A stretch of 64,000 bases of DNA from Sphingobacterium sp. GTDB lineage: Bacteria > Bacteroidota > Bacteroidia > Sphingobacteriales > Sphingobacteriaceae. The stretch covers positions 992,001-1,056,000 of the forward strand of contig JAITTY010000005.1 of assembly GCA_031286695.1 (NCBI GenBank), written 5' to 3'. Below the pieces are notes generated by a model that worked only from the letters and a program-made list of their open reading frames with translations, ran no database searches and was not told where the DNA came from. This document shows positions 45,877 through 54,601 of the stretch, piece by piece (the stretch's first letter is position 1; every line of letters starts with the position of its first letter). The position numbers were made by a program, and so were the translations under genes.

Positions 45877-47463
45877 ATGCTTTCATTACAACAACTTTCT
45901 TATATACATCCGAATAAAGATTTATTGTTTGAGAATATAAATCTTCATATAAACGTGCAAGAGAAAATTGCATTGATCGGCCATAATGGTGTTGGCAAAT
46001 CAACTTTATTGCGATTAATCGCCCGGGAACTATCCCCGGCCACTGGCAGTATCCTTGTCAGTGCGAGTACGTACTATGTTCCACAAGTTGTCGGGCAATT
46101 TGAGGACAACACCGTTGCCGAAGCACTCGGCATCGACAAAAAATTAGATGCACTTTATGCCATATTAGCGGGTGATGCATCGGAAGAAAATTTCAACAAC
46201 CTTCAAGATGACTGGAATTTGGAGGAACGATGTAAAGAAGCTTTCGAACAATGGAATCTACGGGACATCCCATTGGCACAAAAAATGTCTTCTCTTAGTG
46301 GTGGACAAAAAACGAAAATCTTATTGGCCGGAATCCAGATTCATCAATCCGAATTCATTCTTCTCGATGAACCCAGCAACCATTTGGATATGGACAGCAA
46401 AAAACTGTTATACAACTGGATCCAATCAACCAAAAACACACTGATCATTGTGAGCCATGACAGAACCCTTCTTAATCTATTGGACGATATGGCCGAAATG
46501 ACCCGAAAGGGCATTAAGCGATACGGAGGTAATTACGCGTTTTACGAGGCTCAGAAAGAAGGCGAACGCCATGCTTTGCAACATGACATCCATCACAAAG
46601 AAAAAGCGATCAAAATTGCGAAGGAGAAAGAAAGAGAGACAATTGAACGTCAAAATAGATTAAATAACCGTGGTCAAAAAAAGCAGGAAAAAGCTGGTGT
46701 AGCGCGTATCATGATGAATACGCTGCGCAATAATGCCGAAAAGAGCACCGCCAAAATAAAGAGTGTACATCAGGACAAAATTGGAGATATCAGATCCGAT
46801 CTCCAGGAACTCCGGGGCTCGCAATCGGCATTAGATGAAATTAAAATAGATCTAGGAAATAGCACTTTTCCGACAGGAAAAAGTATGGTCAAAGCCGAAA
46901 ACATCAATTTCAACTATGGCTCGCAGCAGCTATGGAAAGAACATCTTGACTTTCAATTATTCAGTGGAGACCGCATCGCATTACAAGGTCAGAATGGGTC
47001 TGGTAAAACAACATTGGTCAAACTCTTACTTAACCAACTGACACCTAAGCAAGGGAAAATTGAGCGTCAATCCTTTGACGCGATCTATTTAGATCAAACA
47101 TATTCCATTCTATCGCCTCATTTGAACATTTACGAACAAGCTCAGCAATTCAATACCGATGCGCTGCCTGAACATGAGATCAAAATCAGGCTCAATCGCT
47201 TCCTATTTGGAAAGGACGATTGGGATAAACCTTGTCTGCTACTGAGCGGCGGCGAAAAAATGCGCCTGATTCTATGCTGCCTCACTATTCAGCGACAGTC
47301 ACCAGATTTGATTGTCCTGGATGAACCAACAAACAATCTAGATCTTCAAAATATCCGCATGTTGACCAGAGCCATTCAACTTTATAAGGGTACAATCCTC
47401 GTCATTTCCCATGATGAAGTTTTTCTGAAAGAAATTCATGTAAATAAAGTCATCACACTCTAA
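45877..47463 (+). CDS. ABC-F family ATPase
   Basis: A 528-residue protein from the ATG at 45877 (MLSLQQLSYIHPNKDLLFEN); an in-frame upstream ATG would add a poor extension. Two nucleotide-binding domains: Walker A GHNGVGKST and GQNGSGKTT, signatures SLSGGQKTK and LLSGGEKMR, Walker B FILLDEPSNHLD and LIVLDEPTNNLD, joined by a charged helical linker (EREAIERQ-like, residues 240-310). There are no membrane segments. ABC-F proteins act on the ribosome; some protect it from antibiotics, others are housekeeping. The long leader could suit a regulated protein. Which subgroup it belongs to is open. Confidence 0.9.
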   Translation: MLSLQQLSYIHPNKDLLFENINLHINVQEKIALIGHNGVGKSTLLRLIARELSPATGSILVSASTYYVPQVVGQFEDNTVAEALGIDKKLDALYAILAGDASEENFNNLQDDWNLEERCKEAFEQWNLRDIPLAQKMSSLSGGQKTKILLAGIQIHQSEFILLDEPSNHLDMDSKKLLYNWIQSTKNTLIIVSHDRTLLNLLDDMAEMTRKGIKRYGGNYAFYEAQKEGERHALQHDIHHKEKAIKIAKEKERETIERQNRLNNRGQKKQEKAGVARIMMNTLRNNAEKSTAKIKSVHQDKIGDIRSDLQELRGSQSALDEIKIDLGNSTFPTGKSMVKAENINFNYGSQQLWKEHLDFQLFSGDRIALQGQNGSGKTTLVKLLLNQLTPKQGKIERQSFDAIYLDQTYSILSPHLNIYEQAQQFNTDALPEHEIKIRLNRFLFGKDDWDKPCLLLSGGEKMRLILCCLTIQRQSPDLIVLDEPTNNLDLQNIRMLTRAIQLYKGTILVISHDEVFLKEIHVNKVITL

Positions 47464-47472
47464 AGAACTTCA

Positions 47473-47523
47473 CATACATATTCCTTCTATTTTTGCTGCT
47501 ACAAAATAGAAGGAATATGTATG
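47473..47523. terminator. Perfect 21-bp hairpin behind the ABC-F gene, no U-tract
   Basis: Arms at 47473-47493 and 47503-47523 are exact complements (AT-rich; CATACATATTCC at the outer end) with a 9-base loop TGCTGCTAC. It begins 10 bases after the ABC-F stop. The bases that follow (ACTAACCGC) do not form a T-run. Confidence 0.65.
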
Positions 47524-47760
47524 ACTAACCGCTATACGTTTCAATAAAACACAGTATTTTTTGTAACAATCCCATATTCTTTATTTAAAATCTGCTAAAT
47601 CGATAAATTAATTTAAAAAAAATGAATTTTTATCGATATATTCACGATGATTTTAAACATGAAACAATAACCATTAAATTAATTGAACCTTCTCATTTAC
47701 ATATTAAGCCTCATGGCGAATGTATCTCACAGGCCTCTCAATTAATTACTTCATTTCATT

Positions 47761-49497
47761 ATGTCAGATTATCAAATTAAAGAAAATCCCGAATTATTTG
47801 ATGCCATAGTCGTTGGTTCCGGCGCAGGTGGTGGTATGGCAGGTTATATACTTGCACATGCGGGGCTTAAAGTATTGATGCTGGAAGCAGGTCCTTTTTA
47901 TGACCCAGCAAAAGATTCGTTACAACTGCGTTGGCCTTGGGAATCTCCAAGAAGGGGAGCAGGCACAACAAGACCATTTGGGGATTTCGACGCTGCCTTT
48001 GGTGGCTGGCAAATCGAAGGTGAACCCTACAGCAAAGTAGCAGGAACTGAATTTGAATGGTTTAGAGCCCGAATGCTTGGAGGAAGAACCAACCACTGGG
48101 GCCGAATTTCATTACGTATGGGACCTGACGATTTCAAACCAAAGGATGGAGTTACAGACGAATGGCCTATCACTTATGAAGAGGTCAAGCCATTTTACGA
48201 TCGTGTTGACCGAATGATCGGTATATATGGAACTGCAGAAGGTATTCATAATGAACCAGACGGGATCTTCATGAAGCCACCTAAACCACGCCTGAACGAG
48301 TTATATATCGCCAAAGGAGCTAAAAAAGCGGGGGTTCCAGTGATCCCGGGAAGAGGGGCTGTACTGACTGAAGTATCAAAAGACATCAAGGATCGGGGCG
48401 CCTGTTTCTATTGTGGTCAATGTGGTCGTGCATGTAAAGTATATGGAGACTTTTCATCTTCTTCATGTCTCGTCATTCCAGCCATGAAAACAGGCAACTT
48501 AAAAGTGATAGACAATGCCATGGTGAGAGAGGTGATTACAAATGACGAAGGCCTTGCTGTTGGTGTTTCCTATGTAAACACCAAGGATCTGCAGGAATAT
48601 ACAGTAAAAGGGAAAACCGTTATTTTGGGTGCAAGTGCTTGTGAAAGTGCGCGTATCATGTTAAATTCCAAATCAAAATCCCATCCTGGTGGTGTTGGTA
48701 ATAGCAGTGGTTTGGTTGGAAAATATCTTCACGATTCTACCGGAGCCAGTTTATCGGGCTTTTTACCGCAGCTACTTGACCGCAAACGGTACAACGAAGA
48801 TGGTGTTGGAAGCGTGCATATTTATTCGCCATGGTGGGAAGATAATGCTAAATTGAATTTCCCTAGAGGTTACCACATCGAATACGGCGGTGGTTTACAT
48901 ATGCCTTCTTATGGTTTTTTGAACTGGGTACCTAACGTAAATGACCATGCAAAAAAATCGGATGGGAAGTCCAAAGCCAAAGGTGGTTATGGTACGGCAT
49001 TAAAAGAAGATTTCCGCAGCTATTATGGCGCAAATGTAGGTATGGCCGGACGGGGAACGGCATTGGCCAGAAAAGATAATTATTGTGAAATCGACCCGGA
49101 TAAAGTCGATAAGTTCGGAATTCCTGTGTTGCGCTTCAACTACAAATGGGCAAATGAAGAAATAGCACAGGCTAAACACATGCAGGAGACATTTCAGTCT
49201 ATTATGCACGAAATGGGCGCTGTAATCACTTCAAAAATTCCAGGGGCGGATACCTTGTATGGCCTAGAAGCTCCCGGAAAAATTATTCACGAAGGCGGTA
49301 CCACAAGAATGGGTAATGACCCTAAAACCTCCGTATTGAATAAATGGGGACAAGCGCACGATTGTAAAAATCTTTATGTCGTAGATGCGGGACCATTTGT
49401 GCAACAAGGTGACAAAAATCTTACCTGGACAATACTCGCTTTATCAATGCGAACAGCAGAATATATACTTCAAGAAAAGAAAAAATTAAACGGCTAA
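47761..49497 (+). CDS. GMC-family FAD dehydrogenase, large subunit, with likely Fe-S site
   Basis: A 578-residue protein. FAD-binding: DAIVVGSGAGGGMAGYILAH (14-33) and GGRTNHWGRISLR (108-120). A cysteine cluster C215-x2-C218-x2-C221-x3-C225 resembles the Fe-S site of bacterial FAD-dependent glucose dehydrogenase. The C-terminal EGGTTRMGNDPKTSVLNKWG and GDKNLTWTILALSMRTAEY hold the active-site region. The next gene is the small subunit, 3 bases away. Such pairs oxidise sugars or glucosides (for example 3-dehydrogenation) in the periplasm and pass electrons to a cytochrome. The exact substrate cannot be told. Confidence 0.88.
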   Translation: MSDYQIKENPELFDAIVVGSGAGGGMAGYILAHAGLKVLMLEAGPFYDPAKDSLQLRWPWESPRRGAGTTRPFGDFDAAFGGWQIEGEPYSKVAGTEFEWFRARMLGGRTNHWGRISLRMGPDDFKPKDGVTDEWPITYEEVKPFYDRVDRMIGIYGTAEGIHNEPDGIFMKPPKPRLNELYIAKGAKKAGVPVIPGRGAVLTEVSKDIKDRGACFYCGQCGRACKVYGDFSSSSCLVIPAMKTGNLKVIDNAMVREVITNDEGLAVGVSYVNTKDLQEYTVKGKTVILGASACESARIMLNSKSKSHPGGVGNSSGLVGKYLHDSTGASLSGFLPQLLDRKRYNEDGVGSVHIYSPWWEDNAKLNFPRGYHIEYGGGLHMPSYGFLNWVPNVNDHAKKSDGKSKAKGGYGTALKEDFRSYYGANVGMAGRGTALARKDNYCEIDPDKVDKFGIPVLRFNYKWANEEIAQAKHMQETFQSIMHEMGAVITSKIPGADTLYGLEAPGKIIHEGGTTRMGNDPKTSVLNKWGQAHDCKNLYVVDAGPFVQQGDKNLTWTILALSMRTAEYILQEKKKLNG

Positions 49498-49500
49498 AGC

Positions 49501-50133
49501 ATGAATAGAAGAGAATCTTTAAAAGCATTAGGCTTTATTGCAGCTGGATCAGGTCTTTTAACTGCAGCTTGCAACTCAAAGGAGGCTAAAAATGCAACAG
49601 TAGACAATAGCAAAAAATTACCTGGAGTTCAGGATTTTGAATACGAACGCACGGAACAGCTATACGCCGAAAAGTTTTTTGATGAACACGAAATGGCGAC
49701 AATCACTGTTTTGGCAGATATCATTATCCCGAAGGACAGCAAATCAGGAAGCGCGTCAGAAGCGGGGGTACCCGATTTTATCGAATTTATCGTAAAAGAT
49801 TTGCCGGATAATAAAATTCCTATGCGGGGTGGCCTTCGCTGGCTGGACCTTCAAACCAAAAAACGTTATGGTACGGTATTTATAAAATGTAGTGAAAAGG
49901 ATCAACTTGCATTAGTAGATGATATCGCTTACCCTGAACTGGCAAAACCAGAAATGAAACAGGGTGCAGCCTTCTTCTCGCTGATGCGCAACCTTACTTC
50001 CTCAGGATTTTATACGAGCGAAATAGGTGTAAAAGATATTGGCTATGCCGGAAATAAGCCTGGAGTCTGGACTGGTGTACCAGATGATGTATTGAAAGAG
50101 CACGGCTTTGACCCGACTAAATTCTTTGGATAA
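49501..50133 (+). CDS. Gluconate 2-dehydrogenase subunit 3-family protein (small subunit of the GMC dehydrogenase)
   Basis: A 210-residue protein with a twin-arginine leader and lipobox (NRRESLKALGFIAAGSG, then LTAAC with Cys24), so the complex is likely exported by Tat and anchored by lipid. The rest fits the subunit-3 family: EHEMATITVLADIIIPKD, GVPDFIEFIVKDLPDNKIPM and LDLQTKKRYGTVF, ending GFDPTKFFG. It serves as chaperone and export escort of the large subunit, which has no signal of its own. Starts 3 bases after the large-subunit stop. Confidence 0.88.
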   Translation: MNRRESLKALGFIAAGSGLLTAACNSKEAKNATVDNSKKLPGVQDFEYERTEQLYAEKFFDEHEMATITVLADIIIPKDSKSGSASEAGVPDFIEFIVKDLPDNKIPMRGGLRWLDLQTKKRYGTVFIKCSEKDQLALVDDIAYPELAKPEMKQGAAFFSLMRNLTSSGFYTSEIGVKDIGYAGNKPGVWTGVPDDVLKEHGFDPTKFFG

Positions 50134-50134
50134 T

Positions 50135-50170
50135 AAAAAAATCCTTTCCGAAAACGGAAAGGATTTTTTT
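50135..50170. terminator. Bidirectional terminator
   Basis: Stem ATCCTTTCCG/CGGAAAGGAT with an AAAA loop, flanked by A6 and T6, usable on both strands. It separates the GMC operon from the convergent OmpA lipoprotein gene. Confidence 0.9.
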
Positions 50171-50185
50171 ATTCTAAATTGGAAT

Positions 50186-51085
50186 TTATTGTGCCGATGG
50201 GACCTCGGTAGTCTCCGGTGCTTTATCAATCAACTCCATAAATTGATCCAATTTAGGTGTAATGATAATCTGTGTCCTTCTATTACGTTGTTTACCCATG
50301 GCAGTCGTATTGTCTGCAATCGGGTTATACTCACCCCTACCACCTGCAGTTAAGCGTTTAGGATCCACACCATATTTATTCTGTAAAGCCTGTACAACAG
50401 AAGAAGCTCTCAGGGTACTCAAATCCCAGTTGTTACGAATATTAGGTTTAGAAATCGGATCTGTATCTGTATTACCTTCAATCAACACTTCGTAATCCCT
50501 ATAATCCTGGATAATTTTTGCGATCTTGCTTAATGTCTGATCTGCTCTATCATTAATTTCATAACTACCGGATTTGTAAAGCATATTATCCGCAAGCGAG
50601 ATATAAACCACCCCTTTTAACACCTGTACATCAACTTCCTGCAACTCTTCACGGCTAAGCGATCTTGTCAAATTATTTGTCAATACCAGATTCAAGGAAT
50701 CGGATTTATTTTTCGTTTCTACGAGATGCTTAATGTATTTATTTGAAGCGTTAATTTCATCAACCAACTTGGAGATATTAATATTTCCCTGTGAATTCTG
50801 GTTAATACTATTGTCTAATGTTTTCTGCAATGCAGCATACGCCGAGCGAAGGTCAGCATTATTCTGTCTCTCGGACGCTAACTGATCTTCTAAGCTCTTG
50901 ATCCGTGTTCGTCCTTCAGCCAGCTGAAGCTGTCCGTCCTGGTACTGTTTCGTCAGTTGACTATGCTCTGTTTGCAATTTACTATAGTCTGACTGTAAAC
51001 CAGCATATTGTTTTTTGCTAACGCCACATCCGATAACAAACAGACTGGCCGTTAATACAGTCATTGGAAAAACTAAATTCTTCAT
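50186..51085 (-). CDS. OmpA-family lipoprotein
   Basis: A 299-residue protein from the ATG at 51085 (MKNLVFPMTVLTASLFVIGC), with Cys20 in the lipobox; the longer frame from 51148 adds 21 residues and is rejected. Residues about 25-115 are a coiled coil (QLTKQYQDGQLQLAEGRTRI). The C-terminal OmpA domain (about 165-290) has SYEINDRADQTLSKIAK, VLIEGNTDTDP and RASSVVQALQNKYGVD, with RRTQIIITP. It tethers the outer membrane to peptidoglycan. Common in Bacteroidota. Confidence 0.9.
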   Translation of the reverse strand: MKNLVFPMTVLTASLFVIGCGVSKKQYAGLQSDYSKLQTEHSQLTKQYQDGQLQLAEGRTRIKSLEDQLASERQNNADLRSAYAALQKTLDNSINQNSQGNINISKLVDEINASNKYIKHLVETKNKSDSLNLVLTNNLTRSLSREELQEVDVQVLKGVVYISLADNMLYKSGSYEINDRADQTLSKIAKIIQDYRDYEVLIEGNTDTDPISKPNIRNNWDLSTLRASSVVQALQNKYGVDPKRLTAGGRGEYNPIADNTTAMGKQRNRRTQIIITPKLDQFMELIDKAPETTEVPSAQ

Positions 51086-51185
51086 GATATACTCTTTTTG
51101 TAGATGTTGAATTAATTCATAAAGCAAGGTACGCAATATTCCAGCCAAAACAACGCAACGTGATCAAATTAACAACCTTTAACGT

Positions 51186-51710
51186 CTATTGAGCGAGTTC
51201 TTTCAACTCAGCCGCGGTAAATATCTGTCCTCCTTTAAGATAGGGATTCGCTCCTTTTAGGTAATTATAAATAATAGATTTGGCCTCCTCGTTGGGTAAT
51301 TTATACAGGTTTTTAACAAGGAAATTTTTATCCTCAATGATATTATTGTTATATCCCAAAAAAGATGGCGCATGCACCTGTACACTCCAACGTATAAATC
51401 GGGCTTCAATATGATTGGGATTTTCCTTAATCAATTCTTCCAAATGCTTTTTGCCCTCTTTGAACTGCCCAACTTTCTTAAATGGATTGCCGATATGCTT
51501 CGCGAGAAGAATTTCATAGGCGGCCAGGTATACTTTCTCCGTTGTTGATTTGGCACTTTCATTCAGGCTCTCCAAATTATGTTCACACAGATCCTCATCT
51601 TTCACGGCGTCCGCATATTCTTTGCGAATTTTATCAATATTTACCTGTTGGGCCATTCCAACTTTTGCCAAGGTAAATAGAACGATTGTCAATACTATTC
51701 GTGTTATCAT
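51186..51710 (-). CDS. Exported protein of unknown function, 174 residues
   Basis: The protein has a signal peptide (MITRIVLTIVLFTLAKVGMA) and is otherwise helical, with a TPR-like pair (EKVYLAAYEILLAKHIGNPF, GKKHLEELIKENPNHIEARF). The end carries NYLKGANPYLKGGQIFT. It resembles hypothetical periplasmic proteins of Sphingobacteriaceae; no function is known. It lies upstream of the OmpA gene on the same strand (100 bases). Confidence 0.65.
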   Translation of the reverse strand: MITRIVLTIVLFTLAKVGMAQQVNIDKIRKEYADAVKDEDLCEHNLESLNESAKSTTEKVYLAAYEILLAKHIGNPFKKVGQFKEGKKHLEELIKENPNHIEARFIRWSVQVHAPSFLGYNNNIIEDKNFLVKNLYKLPNEEAKSIIYNYLKGANPYLKGGQIFTAAELKELAQ

Positions 51711-51896
51711 AATTATAAATCAGGCTATTTTCACATGCTCATTTTCCGACTTAAATTACTAAAAAAATCGAATCCAAATATTAATTTTCAATTATCATAC
51801 CACAAAGCCACAAATTCATGTCAGCATATCGCCACAGCTAGCTTTAAAAAGAAGAAAAGTCTTCATTAAGGTATATTTTTAAAGCAATTTTGGAAC

Positions 51897-52013
51897 ATGA
51901 AACTGATTTTAAAAGCAAGCCCCGTGTGGTTGAAGGTGATTTTGTCAATTCTATTTGGTGTTATATTGGGCTGTTTTTTGGGCGAAATAGTTTTTACGCT
52001 ATTACAGCTTTAA
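51897..52013 (+). CDS. Possible 38-residue membrane peptide
   Basis: MKLILKASPVWLKVILSILF is followed by GVILGCFLGEIVFTLLQL and a stop. It has a positively charged start and one long hydrophobic stretch with a GxxxG-like pattern, as in small membrane proteins or toxins. It is not preceded by a clear promoter, although TATATTTTTAA stands 25 bases before it. Its reality rests only on composition. Confidence 0.35.
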   Translation: MKLILKASPVWLKVILSILFGVILGCFLGEIVFTLLQL

Positions 52014-52151
52014 GTTCTTCCTCATCGTCGACATTGCATCATTTCCCTAACGATAGCATACATTTATTCACTTGGATAATCGGTCTATCGCAGCTCGGTT
52101 TGGTAAGCCAACAAGTTTCATTATCCTTACCTAAAATCAAATTATTTTTGC

Positions 52152-52172
52152 TATATTGGTTATACCAATATA
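52152..52172 (+). promoter_or_regulatory. Inverted repeat TATATTGG-TTATA-CCAATATA before a short gene
   Basis: Perfect 8-base arms with a 5-base spacer, ending 15 bases before the ATG at 52188. The sequence to the right (TAAATTTAAAG) resembles the leader element of the three small RNA units. It could be an operator covering a promoter or an RNA hairpin over the ribosome binding region. Confidence 0.45.
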
Positions 52173-52187
52173 AATTTAAAGCGAGCT

Positions 52188-52562
52188 ATGGAGACAAAAG
52201 CAGAGTATCAGATTTGGGACACTATCGTAAATAGTGCAAAAACTAAATTCGATTATAAGCATATTCGTGCTATGTTCAAAAAGGAGGATGACGAAATAAC
52301 CGATAAGTTTCTATTCCATATCATTGCAGGATTCGCCTGTGGTGAAAACCATCAGACCATTTCAACCAATCTTTTCAATGAGTTACAGAGCATCCATTTT
52401 GAATGTAATGAAGAACAGATCGATAGGTTTATCGCTGATAAGCATGTAAAATTCAGCCCCGAAATCTACGCGACCTATCTCGCATTCTCTATGTTGGAAG
52501 ATGGCGAAGATGTTGATAACATTACCGAAATCATTAATAATCTTTTGCAACTGGACAAATAA
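52188..52562 (+). CDS. Uncharacterised 124-residue acidic protein
   Basis: A helical soluble protein (METKAEYQIWDTIVNSAKTK) rich in Asp and Glu, ending EDVDNITEIINNLLQLDK. There is no signal peptide and no motif I recognise. The hydrophobic heptads suggest a small helical bundle. It precedes the two DUF3857 genes by 65 bases. The inverted repeat directly in front hints at regulated expression. Confidence 0.6.
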   Translation: METKAEYQIWDTIVNSAKTKFDYKHIRAMFKKEDDEITDKFLFHIIAGFACGENHQTISTNLFNELQSIHFECNEEQIDRFIADKHVKFSPEIYATYLAFSMLEDGEDVDNITEIINNLLQLDK

Positions 52563-52627
52563 TTTCCCCGAAATATCGTTTAATTTTGGCTAAAAACTTA
52601 TATTCGTAAATTATTACACCTATAGTT

Positions 52628-54601
52628 ATGCGCCAGTTTTTAACGCTATTTTTAATATTTTCTATTTATACAAATAGTATAGCTCAAACCTTTGACTTTG
52701 GTCAAGTTTCGATTTCAGATTTTTCGCGAACAGATTTGGATAGCAATGCCAATGCAATAGTGTTGAAGGAGTTTGGACGAAGTTCTGTTTTTGTAGATGA
52801 TTACGACAATCGCATAAAGCTTCAACATGAGTACCATGTACTTATCCGGATCAATAATAAAGAAGGATTTAAAAAAGCCAATTTTGAAATACCATCGTAT
52901 AAACGCGGAAGTTACATCCGTGACTATTTTGACGAACTAAAGGCGGTTACTTATAACTTAGAAAATGGCAGAATCGAGAGAACGGAACTTGAAAATAAGA
53001 AAGTTTTCAGAGAAAACTACTCCGCCTATTTAGACCTAAATAAATTTACACTTCCGAATATCAAAGAAGGATCTATTATTGAAGTATCCTATCGGACGCT
53101 GGAACAAGATTTATTCAATTTTAAAACATGGGAATTCCAAGACGATATTCCCAAAATACAAAGCCAATATATCGCCATCATACCTGCGTCTTTCACCTAC
53201 AATGTAGTCTTACGCGGCCCCTATAAGCTTAGCGATCAAAAGGGCGAAGTATTGAAAGAATACATTTTTCTTGATGGATTAAGAATGGATTGTTCTAAAT
53301 TGACCTATTCCATGAAGAATATTCCGGCATTTGTAGAAGAAGACTACATGACGTCTCCAACCAATTTCAAATCTGCTATCTATTATGAGCTTGAATCAAT
53401 CTATTATCCAAGTACGGGTAGCAAGAAGACTTTTAGCAAAACCTGGAAAGACGTTGATACAGATCTGATGAATGAAAAGACGTTTGGTGGGCAATTAAAA
53501 AAAACTGACTTATTTAAAACCAGTTTGGCAACAATCTTATCGCCTACTGACACAAAATTAGAAAAGGCTAAAAAGATATATAACTATATCAATAAACAAA
53601 TAAAATGGAATAACTATTTAGGAAAATACGCCGAAGCAGGCATTGAAAGAGCACTGGAAAAACGGACTGGTAATATCGGGGATATTAATTTAGCACTGGT
53701 AACGGCCTTACTGGCGGCAGATTTGGAGGCCTATCCAATCATTCTTTCAACACGACGAAAGGGTACTCCCAATGCCCTATTTCCAGTATTGTCTGACTTT
53801 GATTATGTCATCGCCTGCGTAGATATTGACGGGATAAAGTATAAACTTGATGCCTCCAATTCATACCTACCTTTCGGAGAACTACCCCTACAATGCTTAA
53901 ATGAACGGGGAAGAATTATTTACTCTAAAAAGAGTTCCGATTGGTATCCGCTGACCGCCGATGAATCTTCTGATGTAAGCTATGTATTGGAGGGCACATT
54001 GAATGATCAATTTAAAATCAAAGGAAAACTCACCATCAGCAGTAGAGGAAACAAAGCACTATTAAAGCGTCAACATATCGCCAAATTCAATTCTTTGGAA
54101 GAATACTGGGAAAAACTAGACGAGGAAATGCCCAATATCACCCTAACAAAATCAAGTGTCCAAAATTTGGAGGATATTGATCAGATATTAATAGAAGAAT
54201 TTGATGTCACAGTAGATGTATCCAAACAAATGGGTCAAGATGTACTGGTTTTGGCGCCCAATATTATTGACAGGATCTCCTACAATCCATTTAAAGCGCA
54301 GGAAAGAACTTACCCCGTCGATATGGGTTTTAAATCCAAAACCTTGTATTCGGTCAAATTGACAATTCCTGATCAATATGAAATTGTTGAAAAGCCTCAA
54401 AATGCTTCTTTAGCACTCCCTGAGTCAGCTGCAAAATATAGATACGTTACGCAAGTCAATGGCAATCAGATTGAAATCCTGCAGAGCCTGACGTTTAACA
54501 AACCCATATTTTCGGTCGATGAGTATTTTTCGCTCAAAGAGTTGTATTCACTTATCATTCAACAGCAAAAGCTAGACATAAAATTAACCGGTAAAAAATG
54601 A
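52628..54601 (+). CDS. Exported DUF3857/transglutaminase-like protein without catalytic Cys
   Basis: A 657-residue protein with signal peptide (MRQFLTLFLIFSIYTNSIAQ). DUF3857 spans about 55-200 (HEYHVLIRINNKEGFKKANF, VSYRTLEQDLFNFKTWEFQD). A transglutaminase-like core follows (about 310-420), but where the family has a catalytic Cys the sequence reads TGNIGDINLALVTALLAADL, so it should not be an active transglutaminase. The C-terminal part has an all-beta domain. It overlaps the next gene by 4 bases (ATGA), so the two are co-translated and probably work as a pair in the periplasm or on the outer membrane. Confidence 0.8.
   Translation: MRQFLTLFLIFSIYTNSIAQTFDFGQVSISDFSRTDLDSNANAIVLKEFGRSSVFVDDYDNRIKLQHEYHVLIRINNKEGFKKANFEIPSYKRGSYIRDYFDELKAVTYNLENGRIERTELENKKVFRENYSAYLDLNKFTLPNIKEGSIIEVSYRTLEQDLFNFKTWEFQDDIPKIQSQYIAIIPASFTYNVVLRGPYKLSDQKGEVLKEYIFLDGLRMDCSKLTYSMKNIPAFVEEDYMTSPTNFKSAIYYELESIYYPSTGSKKTFSKTWKDVDTDLMNEKTFGGQLKKTDLFKTSLATILSPTDTKLEKAKKIYNYINKQIKWNNYLGKYAEAGIERALEKRTGNIGDINLALVTALLAADLEAYPIILSTRRKGTPNALFPVLSDFDYVIACVDIDGIKYKLDASNSYLPFGELPLQCLNERGRIIYSKKSSDWYPLTADESSDVSYVLEGTLNDQFKIKGKLTISSRGNKALLKRQHIAKFNSLEEYWEKLDEEMPNITLTKSSVQNLEDIDQILIEEFDVTVDVSKQMGQDVLVLAPNIIDRISYNPFKAQERTYPVDMGFKSKTLYSVKLTIPDQYEIVEKPQNASLALPESAAKYRYVTQVNGNQIEILQSLTFNKPIFSVDEYFSLKELYSLIIQQQKLDIKLTGKK

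Larger units (their letters stand above)
51711..52187. other. 477-base region with a small hydrophobic ORF and an inverted repeat
   Basis: It holds a 38-codon frame for a membrane peptide (51897-52013) and a perfect 8+5+8 inverted repeat (52152-52172). A longer plus-strand frame at 51890-52234 starts at TTG in another phase; it looks like an out-of-frame reading. I see nothing else in the region. Confidence 0.5.

Noticed and set aside
47622..47777. 51-codon frame (MNFYRYIHDDFKHETITIKL at its start) before the GMC gene
   Set aside because: It overlaps the GMC start in another phase and resembles nothing; the region is better seen as leader. Recorded because the ATG follows an AT-rich repeat.
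51890..52234. 114-codon frame starting at TTG
   Set aside because: Serine-run and mixed composition, and it overlaps both a more natural membrane-peptide frame and the start of the 52188 gene.
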